A model generated the notes under the pieces. The model did no database searches. It was given only the letters and a program-made list of their open reading frames with translations, and was not told the origin of the DNA. Shown piece after piece: positions 44,337-53,483 of a stretch of DNA of 64,000 bases (the first letter of the stretch is position 1; the number at the start of each line of letters is the position of its first letter). Origin of the DNA: Imhoffiella purpurea (GTDB lineage Bacteria; Pseudomonadota; Gammaproteobacteria; Chromatiales; Chromatiaceae); contig NZ_AONC01000045.1 in assembly GCF_000585215.1 (NCBI RefSeq), forward strand, positions 1-64,000, in the 5' to 3' direction. A program made the translations under genes and the position numbers.

Positions 44337-44575
44337 GGTGGGTCTAACTCATGAATTCAATGCATGTTTTGATGAAATAATACCATTTCTATTCATGTGA
44401 TGTCCCGGGGACAATGGCCGCAGGTTGAAGAGCAGTCAGCTACCAGCTACCAGCTACCAGCTACCAGCTACCAGCCACTAGCTTCCAGCCACCAGCAGTT
44501 GTGTCGCTCAAAAGCTGGCGGCTGGAAGCTGAAGGCTAGCCGCTTTTCCAGATTCATCCTTCGAGGCAAGATCAC
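44337..44575. promoter_or_regulatory. metR-metE divergent regulatory region
   Basis: The first 60 bp after the metR start are AT-rich and contain dyads around CATGAATTCAATG and ATGAAAT...ATTCAT, possible MetR sites related to TGAA-N5-TTCA; the match is loose. The rest is taken up by a heptad repeat array (44433-44545). Confidence 0.45.
44433..44545. repeat. 7-bp CAGCTAC-type repeat array upstream of metE
   Basis: About five near-perfect head-to-tail copies of the heptamer CAGCTAC are followed by degenerate copies (CAGCCAC, TAGCTTC, CAGCCAC). Then comes a partly complementary segment GCTGGCGGCTGGAAGCTG, which can fold back on them. The related array after metE (46882-46979) has the same motifs. 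The array ends about 30 bp before the metE start. Confidence 0.75.
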
Positions 44576-46870
44576 ATGGCAATCACCCACAATCTCGGTT
44601 TTCCCCGCATCGGCGCCAAGCGTGAATTGAAGTTCGCGCTCGAGTCCTACTGGAAGGGCCAGTCCTCGATCGAGGACCTCAAGTCCGCCGGTGCCCAGCT
44701 GCGGGCGCGTCACTGGGAGGATCAGACCGGACTGGACCTGGTGCCGGTCGGCGACTTCGCCTTCTACGACCAGATGCTCGACATGAGCTTTACGCTGGGC
44801 AATCTGCCCGAGCGCGTGCGCGGCCTCGCAGGCGATACCCTCGACACCTATTTCCGCGTGGCGCGCGGCCGCTCGGCACCGGCGGCCGAGGATCAGGCCG
44901 GTTGCGCCTGCGGCGTCGCCGCCGGCGAGATGACCAAGTGGTTCGACACCAACTATCACTACATCGTCCCCGAGCTGACCGCCGACACCCGGTTCGAGCT
45001 GGATGCCTCGCGTCTGCTCGATCAGCTGGCCGAGGCCAAGGCGCAGGGCGTGCGTGCCAAGCCCGTCATCATCGGTCCCGTGACCTATCTCGCGCTCGGC
45101 AAGACCAAGGACGACTCCGATCGGCTCGCCCTGCTCGAGCGATTGCTGCCCGTCTACGCCGAGCTGCTGAATACGCTGGCCGCGAACGGGGCCGAGTGGG
45201 TGCAGATCGACGAGCCCATCCTGGTCACCGAGCTGGAGGAGCCCTGGCGTCATGCCTTCGAGATCGCCTATCACGAGCTCAAGAGCGCGCCGGTCAATCT
45301 GATGCTGGCGACCTATTTCGGCGAGCTCCAGGATCAGCGCTATCTGGCCGCCAATCTGCCGGTGGCCGGTCTGCACATCGACGCCGTCCGTGGGCGCGAG
45401 GATCTGGTGCCGCTGCTGAATCTGCTGCCGTCCACCAAGGTCCTGTCGCTCGGGGTGATCGACGGGCGCAACATCTGGAAGACCGATCTGAACGGGGTGC
45501 TCGACTGGCTGGAGCCGATCCAGGCTCAGCTCGGCGAGCGTCTGTGGATCGCGCCCTCCTGCTCGCTGCTGCATGTGCCGGTGGATCTCGACAGCGAGGA
45601 GAAACTCGATGCCGAGATCAAATCCTGGCTCGCCTTCGCCAAGCAGAAGCTCGACGAGCTGCGTATCCTGGCTAGGGCGCTGAATCAGGGGCGTCATACG
45701 GTCCAGTCCGAGCTGGCCGCCAACCGCGCCGCCATCGAGGCGCGCCGCAGCTCGCCGCGCGTCAACAACCCCGAGGTCAAGGCCGCGCTCGCCAAGATCG
45801 ACGCCCAGCTCGGTCAGCGCAAGAGCCCCTATGCCGAGCGCGCCGCCAAGCAGGCCGAGTTGCTCCAACTGCCCAAGTTCCCCACCACCACCATCGGCTC
45901 CTTCCCGCAGACCGCCGAGATCCGTCAGACCCGCCGCCAGTTCAAGGCGGGGGACATCGAGGAGGCGTCCTACGTCGAGGCGATGCGCGGCGAGATCGCC
46001 CGCTGCGTGCGCGAGCAGGAAGACCTGGGTCTGGACGTCTTCGTGCACGGCGAGCCCGAGCGCAACGACATGGTCGAGTACTTCGGCGAGCAGCTCGACG
46101 GCTATGTCTTCAGCCAGTTCGGCTGGGTGCAGTCTTACGGCTCGCGCTGCGTCAAGCCGCCGATCCTCTTCGGCGACATTAGCCGTCCCAAGGCGATGAC
46201 GGTCGACTGGATCACCTATGCCCAGTCCCTCACCGACAAGCCGATGAAAGGCATGCTCACCGGTCCGGTCACCATCCTCAACTGGTCCTTCGTGCGCGAC
46301 GACCAGCCGCGCTCGGTTTCATGCCAGCAGTTGGCCTTGGCGATCCGCGAGGAGGTGCTGGACCTGGAGCGGGCCGGCGTGCGCGTGATCCAGATCGACG
46401 AGGCGGCGCTGCGCGAGGGTCTGCCGCTGCGCAAGTCGCAATGGGATGCGTATCTCGGTTGGGCGGTCGAGTCCTTCCGCATCACCGCCAACGGCGTCGC
46501 GGACGAGACCCAGATCCACACCCATATGTGCTACTCGGAGTTCAACGACATCATCGCCGCGATCGCCGACATGGACGCCGACGCCATCACCATCGAGACC
46601 TCGCGCTCGGACATGGAGCTGCTCGACGTCTTCGACGACTTCAAATACCCGAACGAGATCGGACCGGGCGTCTATGACATCCACTCGCCCAACATCCCGG
46701 CCGAGGCGCAGATGGTCGACCTGATGCGCAAGGCCGCCGAGCGCATCCCGGCCGAGCGCCTCTGGGTGAACCCCGACTGCGGCCTCAAGACCCGCCAATG
46801 GAACGAGGTGATCCCGGCCCTGACCAACATGGTCTCGGCGGCCAAGACCTTGCGGGCGAGCTTGGGCTGA
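44576..46870 (+). CDS. metE: Cobalamin-independent methionine synthase MetE
   Basis: A 764-residue cytoplasmic enzyme that methylates homocysteine with methyl-tetrahydrofolate (polyglutamate). Both barrels are present: the N-terminal one starts [21 protein letters not shown], and the C-terminal barrel carries the zinc site with HMCYSEF (His, Cys) and DCGLKTR (Cys). The length matches E. coli MetE (753). The start at 44576 follows GAGGCAAG. It is divergent from metR and precedes glyA, which makes the one-carbon units for folate, so the pair joins methyl-donor supply and use. Confidence 0.97.
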   Translation: MAITHNLGFPRIGAKRELKFALESYWKGQSSIEDLKSAGAQLRARHWEDQTGLDLVPVGDFAFYDQMLDMSFTLGNLPERVRGLAGDTLDTYFRVARGRSAPAAEDQAGCACGVAAGEMTKWFDTNYHYIVPELTADTRFELDASRLLDQLAEAKAQGVRAKPVIIGPVTYLALGKTKDDSDRLALLERLLPVYAELLNTLAANGAEWVQIDEPILVTELEEPWRHAFEIAYHELKSAPVNLMLATYFGELQDQRYLAANLPVAGLHIDAVRGREDLVPLLNLLPSTKVLSLGVIDGRNIWKTDLNGVLDWLEPIQAQLGERLWIAPSCSLLHVPVDLDSEEKLDAEIKSWLAFAKQKLDELRILARALNQGRHTVQSELAANRAAIEARRSSPRVNNPEVKAALAKIDAQLGQRKSPYAERAAKQAELLQLPKFPTTTIGSFPQTAEIRQTRRQFKAGDIEEASYVEAMRGEIARCVREQEDLGLDVFVHGEPERNDMVEYFGEQLDGYVFSQFGWVQSYGSRCVKPPILFGDISRPKAMTVDWITYAQSLTDKPMKGMLTGPVTILNWSFVRDDQPRSVSCQQLALAIREEVLDLERAGVRVIQIDEAALREGLPLRKSQWDAYLGWAVESFRITANGVADETQIHTHMCYSEFNDIIAAIADMDADAITIETSRSDMELLDVFDDFKYPNEIGPGVYDIHSPNIPAEAQMVDLMRKAAERIPAERLWVNPDCGLKTRQWNEVIPALTNMVSAAKTLRASLG

Positions 46871-46881
46871 TTCGAGCGGTT

Positions 46882-46979
46882 AGCCACCAGCTACCAGCCG
46901 CCAGCTTCCAGCCAGAAATCGCTGCCATGCCCGACCGGTGGCTCCCGGCTGGCCGCTGGAGGCTGGAAGCTGGCAGCTC
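46882..46979. repeat. 7-bp CAGCTAC-type repeat array downstream of metE
   Basis: A run of heptamers (AGCCACC, AGCTACC, AGCCGCC, AGCTTCC) at 46882-46913 is complementary to GGCTGGCCGCTGGAGGCTGG about 40 bp later, so the region can fold as a long hairpin between metE and glyA. The motifs match the array upstream of metE. Confidence 0.75.
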
Positions 46980-46996
46980 TAAAATCGAGAACAAAC

Positions 46997-48259
46997 ATGT
47001 TTGATCGCACCCAATACAGACTCGACCGCATCGACCCGGAGCTCTCCGCCGTCATCGAGCAGGAGAACCGGCGCCAGGAGGATCACATCGAGCTGATCGC
47101 CTCGGAGAATTACACCTCTCCGGCGGTGATGGCCGCCCAGGGCTCCCAGCTCACCAACAAGTACGCCGAGGGCTATCCCGGCAAGCGCTATTACGGCGGC
47201 TGCGAGCACGTCGACGTCGTCGAGCGGCTCGCGATCGAGCGGGTCAAGACCCTGTTCGGCGCCGAGGCGGCCAACGTGCAGCCCAACTCGGGCTCACAGG
47301 CCAACCAGGGCGTCTTCTTCGCCGTGCTGAAGCCGGGCGACACCATCATGGGCATGAGCCTGGCCGAGGGCGGACATCTGACCCACGGCATGGCGCTCAA
47401 CATGAGCGGCAAGTGGTTCCAGGTGGTGAGCTACGGCCTGAACGCCGAGGAGGACATCGACTACGAGGCGCTGGAGCACAAGGCGCGCGAGCACAAGCCC
47501 AAGCTCATCATCGCCGGGGCCTCGGCCTTCGCCCTGCGCATCGACTTCGAGCGCATCGCCCGGGTGGCCCGTGAGATCGGCGCCTATTTCATGGTCGACA
47601 TGGCCCACTACGCGGGCCTGATCGCGGCCGGCGTCTACCCGAGCCCGGTCCCGCACGCCGACTTCGTCACCACCACCACGCACAAGAGCCTGCGCGGCCC
47701 GCGCGGCGGCGTCATCCTGATGCGCGAGGAACACGCCAAGGCCGTCAACTCGGCCATCTTCCCGGGCATTCAGGGCGGTCCGCTGATGCATGTCATCGCC
47801 GGCAAGGCCGTCGCCTTCAAAGAGGCCATGACGCCCGAGTTCAAGACCTACCAGCAGCAGGTCGTGGCGAACGCGTCCGTGCTCGCCGAGACCCTGATCG
47901 AGCGCGGTTTGCGTATCGTCTCCGGGCGCACCGAGAGCCACCTGATGCTGGTCGACCTGCGCGCCAAGGGCCTCACCGGCAAGGAGGCCGAACGCCTGCT
48001 CGGCGAGGCGCACATCACGGTCAACAAGAACGCCATCCCCAACGACCCCGAGAAGCCCTTCGTCACCTCGGGCATCCGGGTCGGGACCCCCGCCATGACG
48101 ACGCGCGGGTTCGGAGAGGAAGAGGCGCGGCTTGTCGGCAACCTGATCGCCGATGTGCTGGATGCGCCGGAGGATGCCGAGCGTATCGCCCAGGTACGCG
48201 ACCGGGTCGCCATGCTGACGCGGCAGTTCCCCGTCTATGGGCCTCGTTCCGAGGGATAA
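46997..48259 (+). CDS. glyA: Serine hydroxymethyltransferase
   Basis: A 420-residue PLP enzyme that converts serine and tetrahydrofolate to glycine and methylene-tetrahydrofolate. The N-terminal [38 protein letters not shown] and the PLP-lysine motif [14 protein letters not shown] near residue 230 are characteristic. The length matches E. coli GlyA (417). The start at 46997 has no strong ribosome binding site. It is separated from metE by the heptad array. Confidence 0.97.
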   Translation: MFDRTQYRLDRIDPELSAVIEQENRRQEDHIELIASENYTSPAVMAAQGSQLTNKYAEGYPGKRYYGGCEHVDVVERLAIERVKTLFGAEAANVQPNSGSQANQGVFFAVLKPGDTIMGMSLAEGGHLTHGMALNMSGKWFQVVSYGLNAEEDIDYEALEHKAREHKPKLIIAGASAFALRIDFERIARVAREIGAYFMVDMAHYAGLIAAGVYPSPVPHADFVTTTTHKSLRGPRGGVILMREEHAKAVNSAIFPGIQGGPLMHVIAGKAVAFKEAMTPEFKTYQQQVVANASVLAETLIERGLRIVSGRTESHLMLVDLRAKGLTGKEAERLLGEAHITVNKNAIPNDPEKPFVTSGIRVGTPAMTTRGFGEEEARLVGNLIADVLDAPEDAERIAQVRDRVAMLTRQFPVYGPRSEG

Positions 48260-48271
48260 CGATGAATCCCT

Positions 48272-48380
48272 GTAGGTCGGGTTAGCGCAGCGTAACCCGA
48301 CACTCCTTGCTGTCGGGCTACGGCGCGTCAAGCGATCGAGCAGGCAACGAACGTCCTACCACGCGCCTAATCCGACCTAC
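48272..48380. repeat. GTAGG-ended inverted-repeat element (copy 3)
   Basis: A 109-bp element with ends GTAGGTCGGGTTAGCGC and the near-complement of GTAGGTCGGATTAGGCGC. A hairpin GTCGGGTTA plus its complement around the loop GCGCAGCG is at its left end, the same loop pattern as the copy at 38423. It lies after glyA; its right end overlaps the stop codon of a gene relic (48377-48481). Confidence 0.7.
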
Positions 48381-48481
48381 GGAGCGGCCGTCAGACGCTC
48401 GATCAGGAGTAGGATCTCGGCGGACATGGTGTCGTGCAGGCCCTCGGTGTCGACAAGGACGTTGGCGGTCTGTCCGCTGGG
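48377..48481 (-). pseudogene. Possible relic of a kinase-like gene (C-terminal end)
   Basis: Read on the minus strand, 34 codons between two stops give QTANVLVDTEGLHDTMSAE then ILLLIERLTAAP, which looks like the C-terminal end of a small P-loop kinase. The right end is an in-frame TGA at 48482-48484, and the TAG stop lies in the end of the repeat element. The family assignment is tentative. Confidence 0.3.
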
Positions 48482-48561
48482 TCAGAGCCTGTCTCTCAGG
48501 TCGCCATGTTGGCGTCCGAACGATAAGATTTCTCTCTTACAATCCGAGATCCTCTGTCGAC

Positions 48562-49302
48562 ATGTCCCATAGCATCGAGATCTTTCTTGCCGCCCATCGG
48601 GCGATGATCGCGGGTATCCACATGACTCCGCGAAGCGCCAACGACAAGGAGTATTTTCCGCAGGATTGGTTTGCCGATAGGGTCGATGGTCTCGGGTTGC
48701 CCTTGATGCCGCAGGGCCGCAACAGTTATCCCGATTTTTGGGTGGGGGACGATGCCCATGCGCCGGTCGAGGGCTACGAGATCAAATCGCTTGCATTCAA
48801 CCACGGCAGACCGGCACGAAAGGATTACGACTCGAACAGCACCATTCCCTCCGGTCGGAAGGATGGTCGAGACGTCTTCCTCGTGTTCTTCCTCTATACC
48901 GGCAGTGGGGCGAGCCCGCGTCCCGTGCAGTCGCTTTGCATCGCGCACGGAGATCTCATCAACGCCGATCATGCGGTCGCGGCGGCGCACGTCAACGAGG
49001 CCATCCGAGGATTCGGATCCTATGGCGAGGGATTCATTCGCGATCGGAAAATGTACGTCTTTCCGCATCCATTGACGGTCTATCCGGCTGGAATCGGTCG
49101 TTGCAGCCTGATCCTCCCCGCCGATTGGGATGTCTCGGATCCTCGGCTCGCTCGGGTCGGGTCCCTGGAGCGAGTCGTCGCGGACGAATCGCTCCAGGGT
49201 TACCGGATTCATTTGGATGGCAAGACCCCGGCCGACAAACAGACGATGCGACGCTCGGATGCCGGGCAGCAACGCCGATTCCACATCTATGAGTCTTGCT
49301 GA
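48562..49302 (+). CDS. Putative type II restriction endonuclease (PD-ExK)
   Basis: A 246-residue protein with a likely PD-(D/E)XK nuclease site: P57-D58 in YPDFWV and E73-I-K75 in GYEIKS. It converges tail-to-tail (6-bp gap) on a DNA methyltransferase gene, the usual arrangement of a restriction-modification pair. The upstream sequence is not coding. No family member could be named with confidence, so this rests on the motif and the neighbour. The recognition site is unknown. Confidence 0.6.
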   Translation: MSHSIEIFLAAHRAMIAGIHMTPRSANDKEYFPQDWFADRVDGLGLPLMPQGRNSYPDFWVGDDAHAPVEGYEIKSLAFNHGRPARKDYDSNSTIPSGRKDGRDVFLVFFLYTGSGASPRPVQSLCIAHGDLINADHAVAAAHVNEAIRGFGSYGEGFIRDRKMYVFPHPLTVYPAGIGRCSLILPADWDVSDPRLARVGSLERVVADESLQGYRIHLDGKTPADKQTMRRSDAGQQRRFHIYESC

Positions 49303-49308
49303 TCCGCT

Positions 49309-51807
49309 TCAAAAGAGGGATGCCTGGATTCCGATGTCGCTTGGTTCCCCTGACCTCGGTTGCGCCTCCCTGGTCTGCGCCTCGTGGAGCCGTCGCGAGA
49401 TCCCTGCACAAACGTCCAGCGCCTTCTCGAAGGTCTTCAGCCCGTCCTCCGCCTGTCGGCCCGCGCACAATTCGGCAAGTGCCTGGCTGTAGACGACCAC
49501 CCGGACATCGTTGAGCGACAGTTGTCGCCCCCTCCGGTTGAAGCGGCGGATCTTGGCCTCCGCCGCGTCCGTTGCCGCCGTCAGCGCCGATTCGACCGCC
49601 AGCCGTGGCCGACGGTCCGCGGCCGCCTTCCGGCATACCATCAGCACGTCCAGATCGATCGGTGATTTGGCGGCCAGCTTGGGCGTGGCCACCGACATCT
49701 CGGCCTTGACCGGCTGCGTCTGTACCAGTCTGAAACCGGCGGCGAGCACCGCTCTGGCCACCGAGGTCCAGCCGTCCTCGCGCGAGTGGTGGTAGGAGAA
49801 GACCAGCAGCCCCTCATCCTTGAGCACCCGGTGGCACTCGCCGAAGACCGCTTCGAGCTTGTCCGCAAAGCGCTCGGACTCGGTGTCCTGGACCTCTCGA
49901 GGGTGGCGGGTCGTGTCCTGGTCGACTGCCTCATCCTCGCGAAACCAGAGCTGCTGCCAGACATGGAAGAAGTCGGCCAGCTCCGAGTAATGGACATTGT
50001 CATAGAAGGGCGGATCCGTGATCACCGCATCCACGACCCGATCGGGGAGGTCGGTCGCGGCCGAATCGCCGCAGGAGAGATAGACGGCGCCGGGCGGCAG
50101 CCCGTCTGGCGGCCAGGCATCCGAGATCGACGTACCCATGGGCCGGCTCTTGCCGAAGAGCTTGCGGCCGGACTTCTTGGCACCCGAATCGTCCAGGACG
50201 ATCTCGAATGGGGCGGCCTTGTAATCGACCGCGCGCAGGAGCCGCGACTGGAACAGATTGAGAAAGGAGCCCGAGCTCTTGCTCGTGCCCCAGAGATTGG
50301 CCTCGATCGGGGTGCGTTCGGGCTTGAGCACGTGATGCGAGAACATGTGTCTGACGGCCCCAGTTCCCTCTCCCTTGTAACTGGCGAAGAGGTTGTTGAA
50401 CTCCAAGACGCCGGACAGGAGGATGAAGAGCGCATCCCGTTCCGGTCCTTTCGGCAGCTCTCCGATCGCACCGGCCAGCAGGCTGATGGCCAGAAGCTGG
50501 CGGTCGTTGAAGAATTGGTCCCAGCGGGAATAGCCGTAATTCAGGACCTGACGGGTGTTGTATCCCGGCTGGATCGTCACGCGCGGGATGGGCGCATCCA
50601 GGAATCGCAGGCGGGCGCGGGCCTCCTGATAGGCGCTCAGGTCTTCGGATGTGGCCCGCAGATAGTCTTTTTCGCCATTGGCGCGCAGGACCAGTTTGGC
50701 GTAGAGCCGGTGGCGCGGCGGCTCGCCCCGAGCGCGTGCGGTCTTGGCGATCGGGAAGCGGCAGCCGCAGGCGTCGCACTGCGCATTGGCGCCCGCGGCG
50801 GGACCCGAATGGGGATCGAATGAATGGCGGCAGGCGGGACAGCTGACCTTGTGATCGGTGTATTGCGCTGGAAAGACCTCTCCGCATTCGCTACAGACGA
50901 CCTGAACCCGGGGGTATTTTTTGACATAGGCGTGCTTGGCGAAGATCCGGCTGGAGAAGAGATCGACGGGTGCCTGGCATTCCGGGCAGTCGAGCTGCTT
51001 CACCCAGAACCAGTAGAGGACCTCGCAAGGCTCACCATCAGGGGTTCGGCTGCGGTAGAGCGCCCGGATCTCGGGTGCCACGGTGGCTTCGAGCTGAGCG
51101 AACAGCGCCTGCAACCGACTGCGATCGATCGGGGCGAGGGCGGTGCGCACGGCGCGCCAGGCGACCGGATTGATATCTCGACCGATGACGGTACAACCCA
51201 GCTTGTGCGCCTCACCGACAGTGGTCCCGCTTCCCATGAAGGGATCGAAGATGACCGGCCCTGGTAGTTTGACTGCGCTCGAGTAGAGATCCATCAGCGC
51301 AGTTCCCTTGGGGGTCGTACACCCCAGGATCGCCGCGCGAAAGACGCTACCCAATCGCTGCGCCCACCATTTATGGGTGTGATAGACGGGGCGCCAGACC
51401 TCCTTGCGCCAGCTCTCCACCTCGGCGATGTCGCTCAGGTGCTCGAACGGGAAGCCGTCCTCGATCGCCCGAGCGGAGGGGCCGTCGATCAGCGGACTTC
51501 CATAGGAGTCGCTCGGCTCGGCGATCAGCATCCCGGCGAGATCCGTCAGGGCGCCCGCAACCCGATGGGGATCCTGGTCGACGATGCGGCGCAGGGAGGG
51601 TGGGAGCCGGCCGGCGACCAGAAGCAGTTCGTCGCGCGGGAGCTCCAGAACTTCGGCCAGCCGCGCGAGCAAGGTCTCGGAGGGCGGCGTCGTTCCGGCC
51701 TCCACGCGGGAGAGATGGGCCGGATCGACCCCGCAGCGTCCGGCCGTGTTGCGCAGGGACAGCCCGAGAGACTCGCGGCGATGACGGATGAACTCATGGA
51801 TGGTCAT
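49309..51807 (-). CDS. DNA methyltransferase with N-terminal HTH domain and zinc-ribbon insert
   Basis: An 832-residue protein. Residues 1-60 form an XRE-type HTH (RRESLGLSLRNTAGRCGVDPAHLSRVEAG). The methyltransferase part starts with HTHKWWAQRLGSVFRAAIL, motif I is FDPFMGSGTTVGEAH at about 187-201, and motif IV is TDPPFYDNVHY at about 597-607, which suits an amino-methyltransferase making N6-methyladenine or N4-methylcytosine. Between them lie three CXXC pairs (CPEC, CSEC, CPAC), a zinc-ribbon-like insert. The start at 51807 puts the HTH first; a frame continuing to 51873 is not needed. It converges on the endonuclease gene. Confidence 0.8.
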   Translation of the reverse strand: MTIHEFIRHRRESLGLSLRNTAGRCGVDPAHLSRVEAGTTPPSETLLARLAEVLELPRDELLLVAGRLPPSLRRIVDQDPHRVAGALTDLAGMLIAEPSDSYGSPLIDGPSARAIEDGFPFEHLSDIAEVESWRKEVWRPVYHTHKWWAQRLGSVFRAAILGCTTPKGTALMDLYSSAVKLPGPVIFDPFMGSGTTVGEAHKLGCTVIGRDINPVAWRAVRTALAPIDRSRLQALFAQLEATVAPEIRALYRSRTPDGEPCEVLYWFWVKQLDCPECQAPVDLFSSRIFAKHAYVKKYPRVQVVCSECGEVFPAQYTDHKVSCPACRHSFDPHSGPAAGANAQCDACGCRFPIAKTARARGEPPRHRLYAKLVLRANGEKDYLRATSEDLSAYQEARARLRFLDAPIPRVTIQPGYNTRQVLNYGYSRWDQFFNDRQLLAISLLAGAIGELPKGPERDALFILLSGVLEFNNLFASYKGEGTGAVRHMFSHHVLKPERTPIEANLWGTSKSSGSFLNLFQSRLLRAVDYKAAPFEIVLDDSGAKKSGRKLFGKSRPMGTSISDAWPPDGLPPGAVYLSCGDSAATDLPDRVVDAVITDPPFYDNVHYSELADFFHVWQQLWFREDEAVDQDTTRHPREVQDTESERFADKLEAVFGECHRVLKDEGLLVFSYHHSREDGWTSVARAVLAAGFRLVQTQPVKAEMSVATPKLAAKSPIDLDVLMVCRKAAADRRPRLAVESALTAATDAAEAKIRRFNRRGRQLSLNDVRVVVYSQALAELCAGRQAEDGLKTFEKALDVCAGISRRLHEAQTREAQPRSGEPSDIGIQASLF

Positions 51808-51883
51808 GGCGGCAGGGTAGGCCCCGTTGACCGATGAGTCAACGCCATGCCGCCCGAAGGCCACGGCGCGCAAGCCGATCGGT

Positions 51884-52669
51884 TCAGCGCAGATTGAACC
51901 GGATCGGCACCGTCACGGTGAGCTGGGACTGGGACATTCCGGGCGGGATGGCCGGCAGCGGGGAGGCGCGTCGGATCAATGCCTTCACCTCCTGGTCCAG
52001 AAGGGCATGGCCCGAGCTGGAGGCGATCCGGTGCGACAGGACCCGGCCGCTGCGGTCGATGGTGAAGGTCACCCTGACCGTCCCCTCCTGGCGCAGTCGC
52101 CGGGCGCGGCTCGGGTAGCGCTTGTGGCGGTTGAGCCAGGCGGCCAGCTTGCCGTAGTAGTTGGCGGTGCCTTTGGAGCCGGATCCGGAGCCCTGGCCGC
52201 GTCCGCTGCCTGCCTTGCCGTTGGAGTGCGCGCCGGAGCCGCGACTGGAGCCGGGCGTCTTGGATTTGGGACCGTCGCTCGCGCTGGGTCGGGATCTGGG
52301 TTTGGGCCTCTCGGTCCGCGTTGGCGCCGGCTTGGCCTTGGGCTTGGGTTTCGGCTTGGCCTTGGGCTTTGGTTTCGGGGTCGGCTTGGGTTTGGGCGGT
52401 TCGACGACCTCCGTCTTGAGCGTCTCGCTGGGTGCGAGCATCGGCAGGGACTTGGCCGGGGCGAGGGGTGCCGCTGAGTCGGCGATGGACTCGGCGGCCG
52501 TCGGCTCGGCAGCGGAGGCCGCCGCCGGGGCGCCCGAGTCGCCGAGCTGGATGACGACCGGAGTCGGTGGCGGCGAGCGCGGTTCTTCCCGCATGCCGGC
52601 GACCACTCCCAGGTGGGCGAGGGCGGCCGTCGAAACGGCGATCATCCAGTGACGTGGGCGAATCTCCAT
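51884..52669 (-). CDS. tonB: TonB-type energy transducer
   Basis: A 261-residue protein with an N-terminal membrane helix (about residues 8-25), a long Lys/Pro-rich spacer (95-125) and a C-terminal TonB domain (YPSRARRLRQEGTVRVTFTIDRSGRVLSHRI). It would transmit proton-motive energy from ExbB/ExbD to outer-membrane receptors such as the one encoded at 57306-59294. It is the last gene of a unit with a secreted protein, ExbB and two ExbDs. The start overlaps the preceding ExbD stop. Confidence 0.88.
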   Translation of the reverse strand: MEIRPRHWMIAVSTAALAHLGVVAGMREEPRSPPPTPVVIQLGDSGAPAAASAAEPTAAESIADSAAPLAPAKSLPMLAPSETLKTEVVEPPKPKPTPKPKPKAKPKPKPKAKPAPTRTERPKPRSRPSASDGPKSKTPGSSRGSGAHSNGKAGSGRGQGSGSGSKGTANYYGKLAAWLNRHKRYPSRARRLRQEGTVRVTFTIDRSGRVLSHRIASSSGHALLDQEVKALIRRASPLPAIPPGMSQSQLTVTVPIRFNLR

Positions 52670-53088
52670 CAGGATCGACCTGCCGCGCGTGTGATCAGCT
52701 CGATCCGAGGGATGCCGGCCGCTTCCAGCAGGTCGAGGGTCTCGCGCAGCTTCGCGGAGGTGACGGCGGCATCGGCCTTGAGGGTGACCCGGATCCTGTC
52801 GGCTCCGCCCGCGGCCGCCTTCCAGGCGGCGAGCTGTTCGGTCAGCGCCTCGGATGAGAGTATCCGGTCGCCGACCGCCATGCGGCCGTCGGCGTCCAGG
52901 ACGATGACCCGGTCGCGCGTCTCGCCGTTCGCCTGCTGCTCCGAGACCGGCGGATCCACCCGGAAGGGCTCGCGCGGGCTGATCTGCCCGACCACCATGA
53001 AGAAGATGAGCATCAGGAAGATGACGTTGATGAGCGGGATCAGATGATTGTCGCTCGCTGGACGCTGGCTCTGGCGGACGAACCTCAT
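52669..53088 (-). CDS. exbD: ExbD-type biopolymer transporter subunit (second copy)
   Basis: A 139-residue protein: one membrane helix near residues 16-36 (LIPLINVIFLMLIFFMVVG), with the conserved Asp of ExbD/TolR replaced by Asn (LINV instead of LIDV). A periplasmic domain follows. The missing Asp may mean that this copy is structural rather than proton-conducting; the first ExbD in the operon has the Asp. It overlaps that gene by 4 bp. Confidence 0.85.
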   Translation of the reverse strand: MRFVRQSQRPASDNHLIPLINVIFLMLIFFMVVGQISPREPFRVDPPVSEQQANGETRDRVIVLDADGRMAVGDRILSSEALTEQLAAWKAAAGGADRIRVTLKADAAVTSAKLRETLDLLEAAGIPRIELITRAAGRS

Positions 53089-53483
53089 TTCAGACTCAGC
53101 TCCTCGATCCCGGCCGCGCTCACGCCGTCGATGACCTGGACCAGATGCTGGAGCCGGACGTCCGCATCGGATTCGATCACCACCGAGACATCCGGGCGGC
53201 GTGCACGATAATCCTTCAGGCTGGAGACGAGCTGGGCCGAATCCAGCGATTCACCATTGATGTCCAGCCGGCCATCGGTGTGGACGCGCAGCAGCAGCGC
53301 GGGCCGCTGGCTGTCGTCCGCCCGGTCGCTGACCAGGGACGAGGCGGTGTCGAGCTGCAGCGCCCGCCATTGATCGAAGTGCGAGGCCAACAGGAAGAAG
53401 AGCAGGAGGATGAAGACCACGTCGATCAGCGGCGTGAGACTGATGCCTCGGCCGGCGCGAGAGCGCGGCAGATCAAGCTGCAT
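53085..53483 (-). CDS. exbD: ExbD-type biopolymer transporter subunit (first copy)
   Basis: A 132-residue protein with the ExbD/TolR membrane helix SLTPLIDVVFILLLFFLLASHF, keeping the proton-channel Asp (LIDV). The periplasmic domain follows. The start at 53483 has GAGG 8 bp upstream; an ATG at 53510 is in frame. It lies between exbB and the second exbD with overlaps on both sides. Confidence 0.9.
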   Translation of the reverse strand: MQLDLPRSRAGRGISLTPLIDVVFILLLFFLLASHFDQWRALQLDTASSLVSDRADDSQRPALLLRVHTDGRLDINGESLDSAQLVSSLKDYRARRPDVSVVIESDADVRLQHLVQVIDGVSAAGIEELSLK

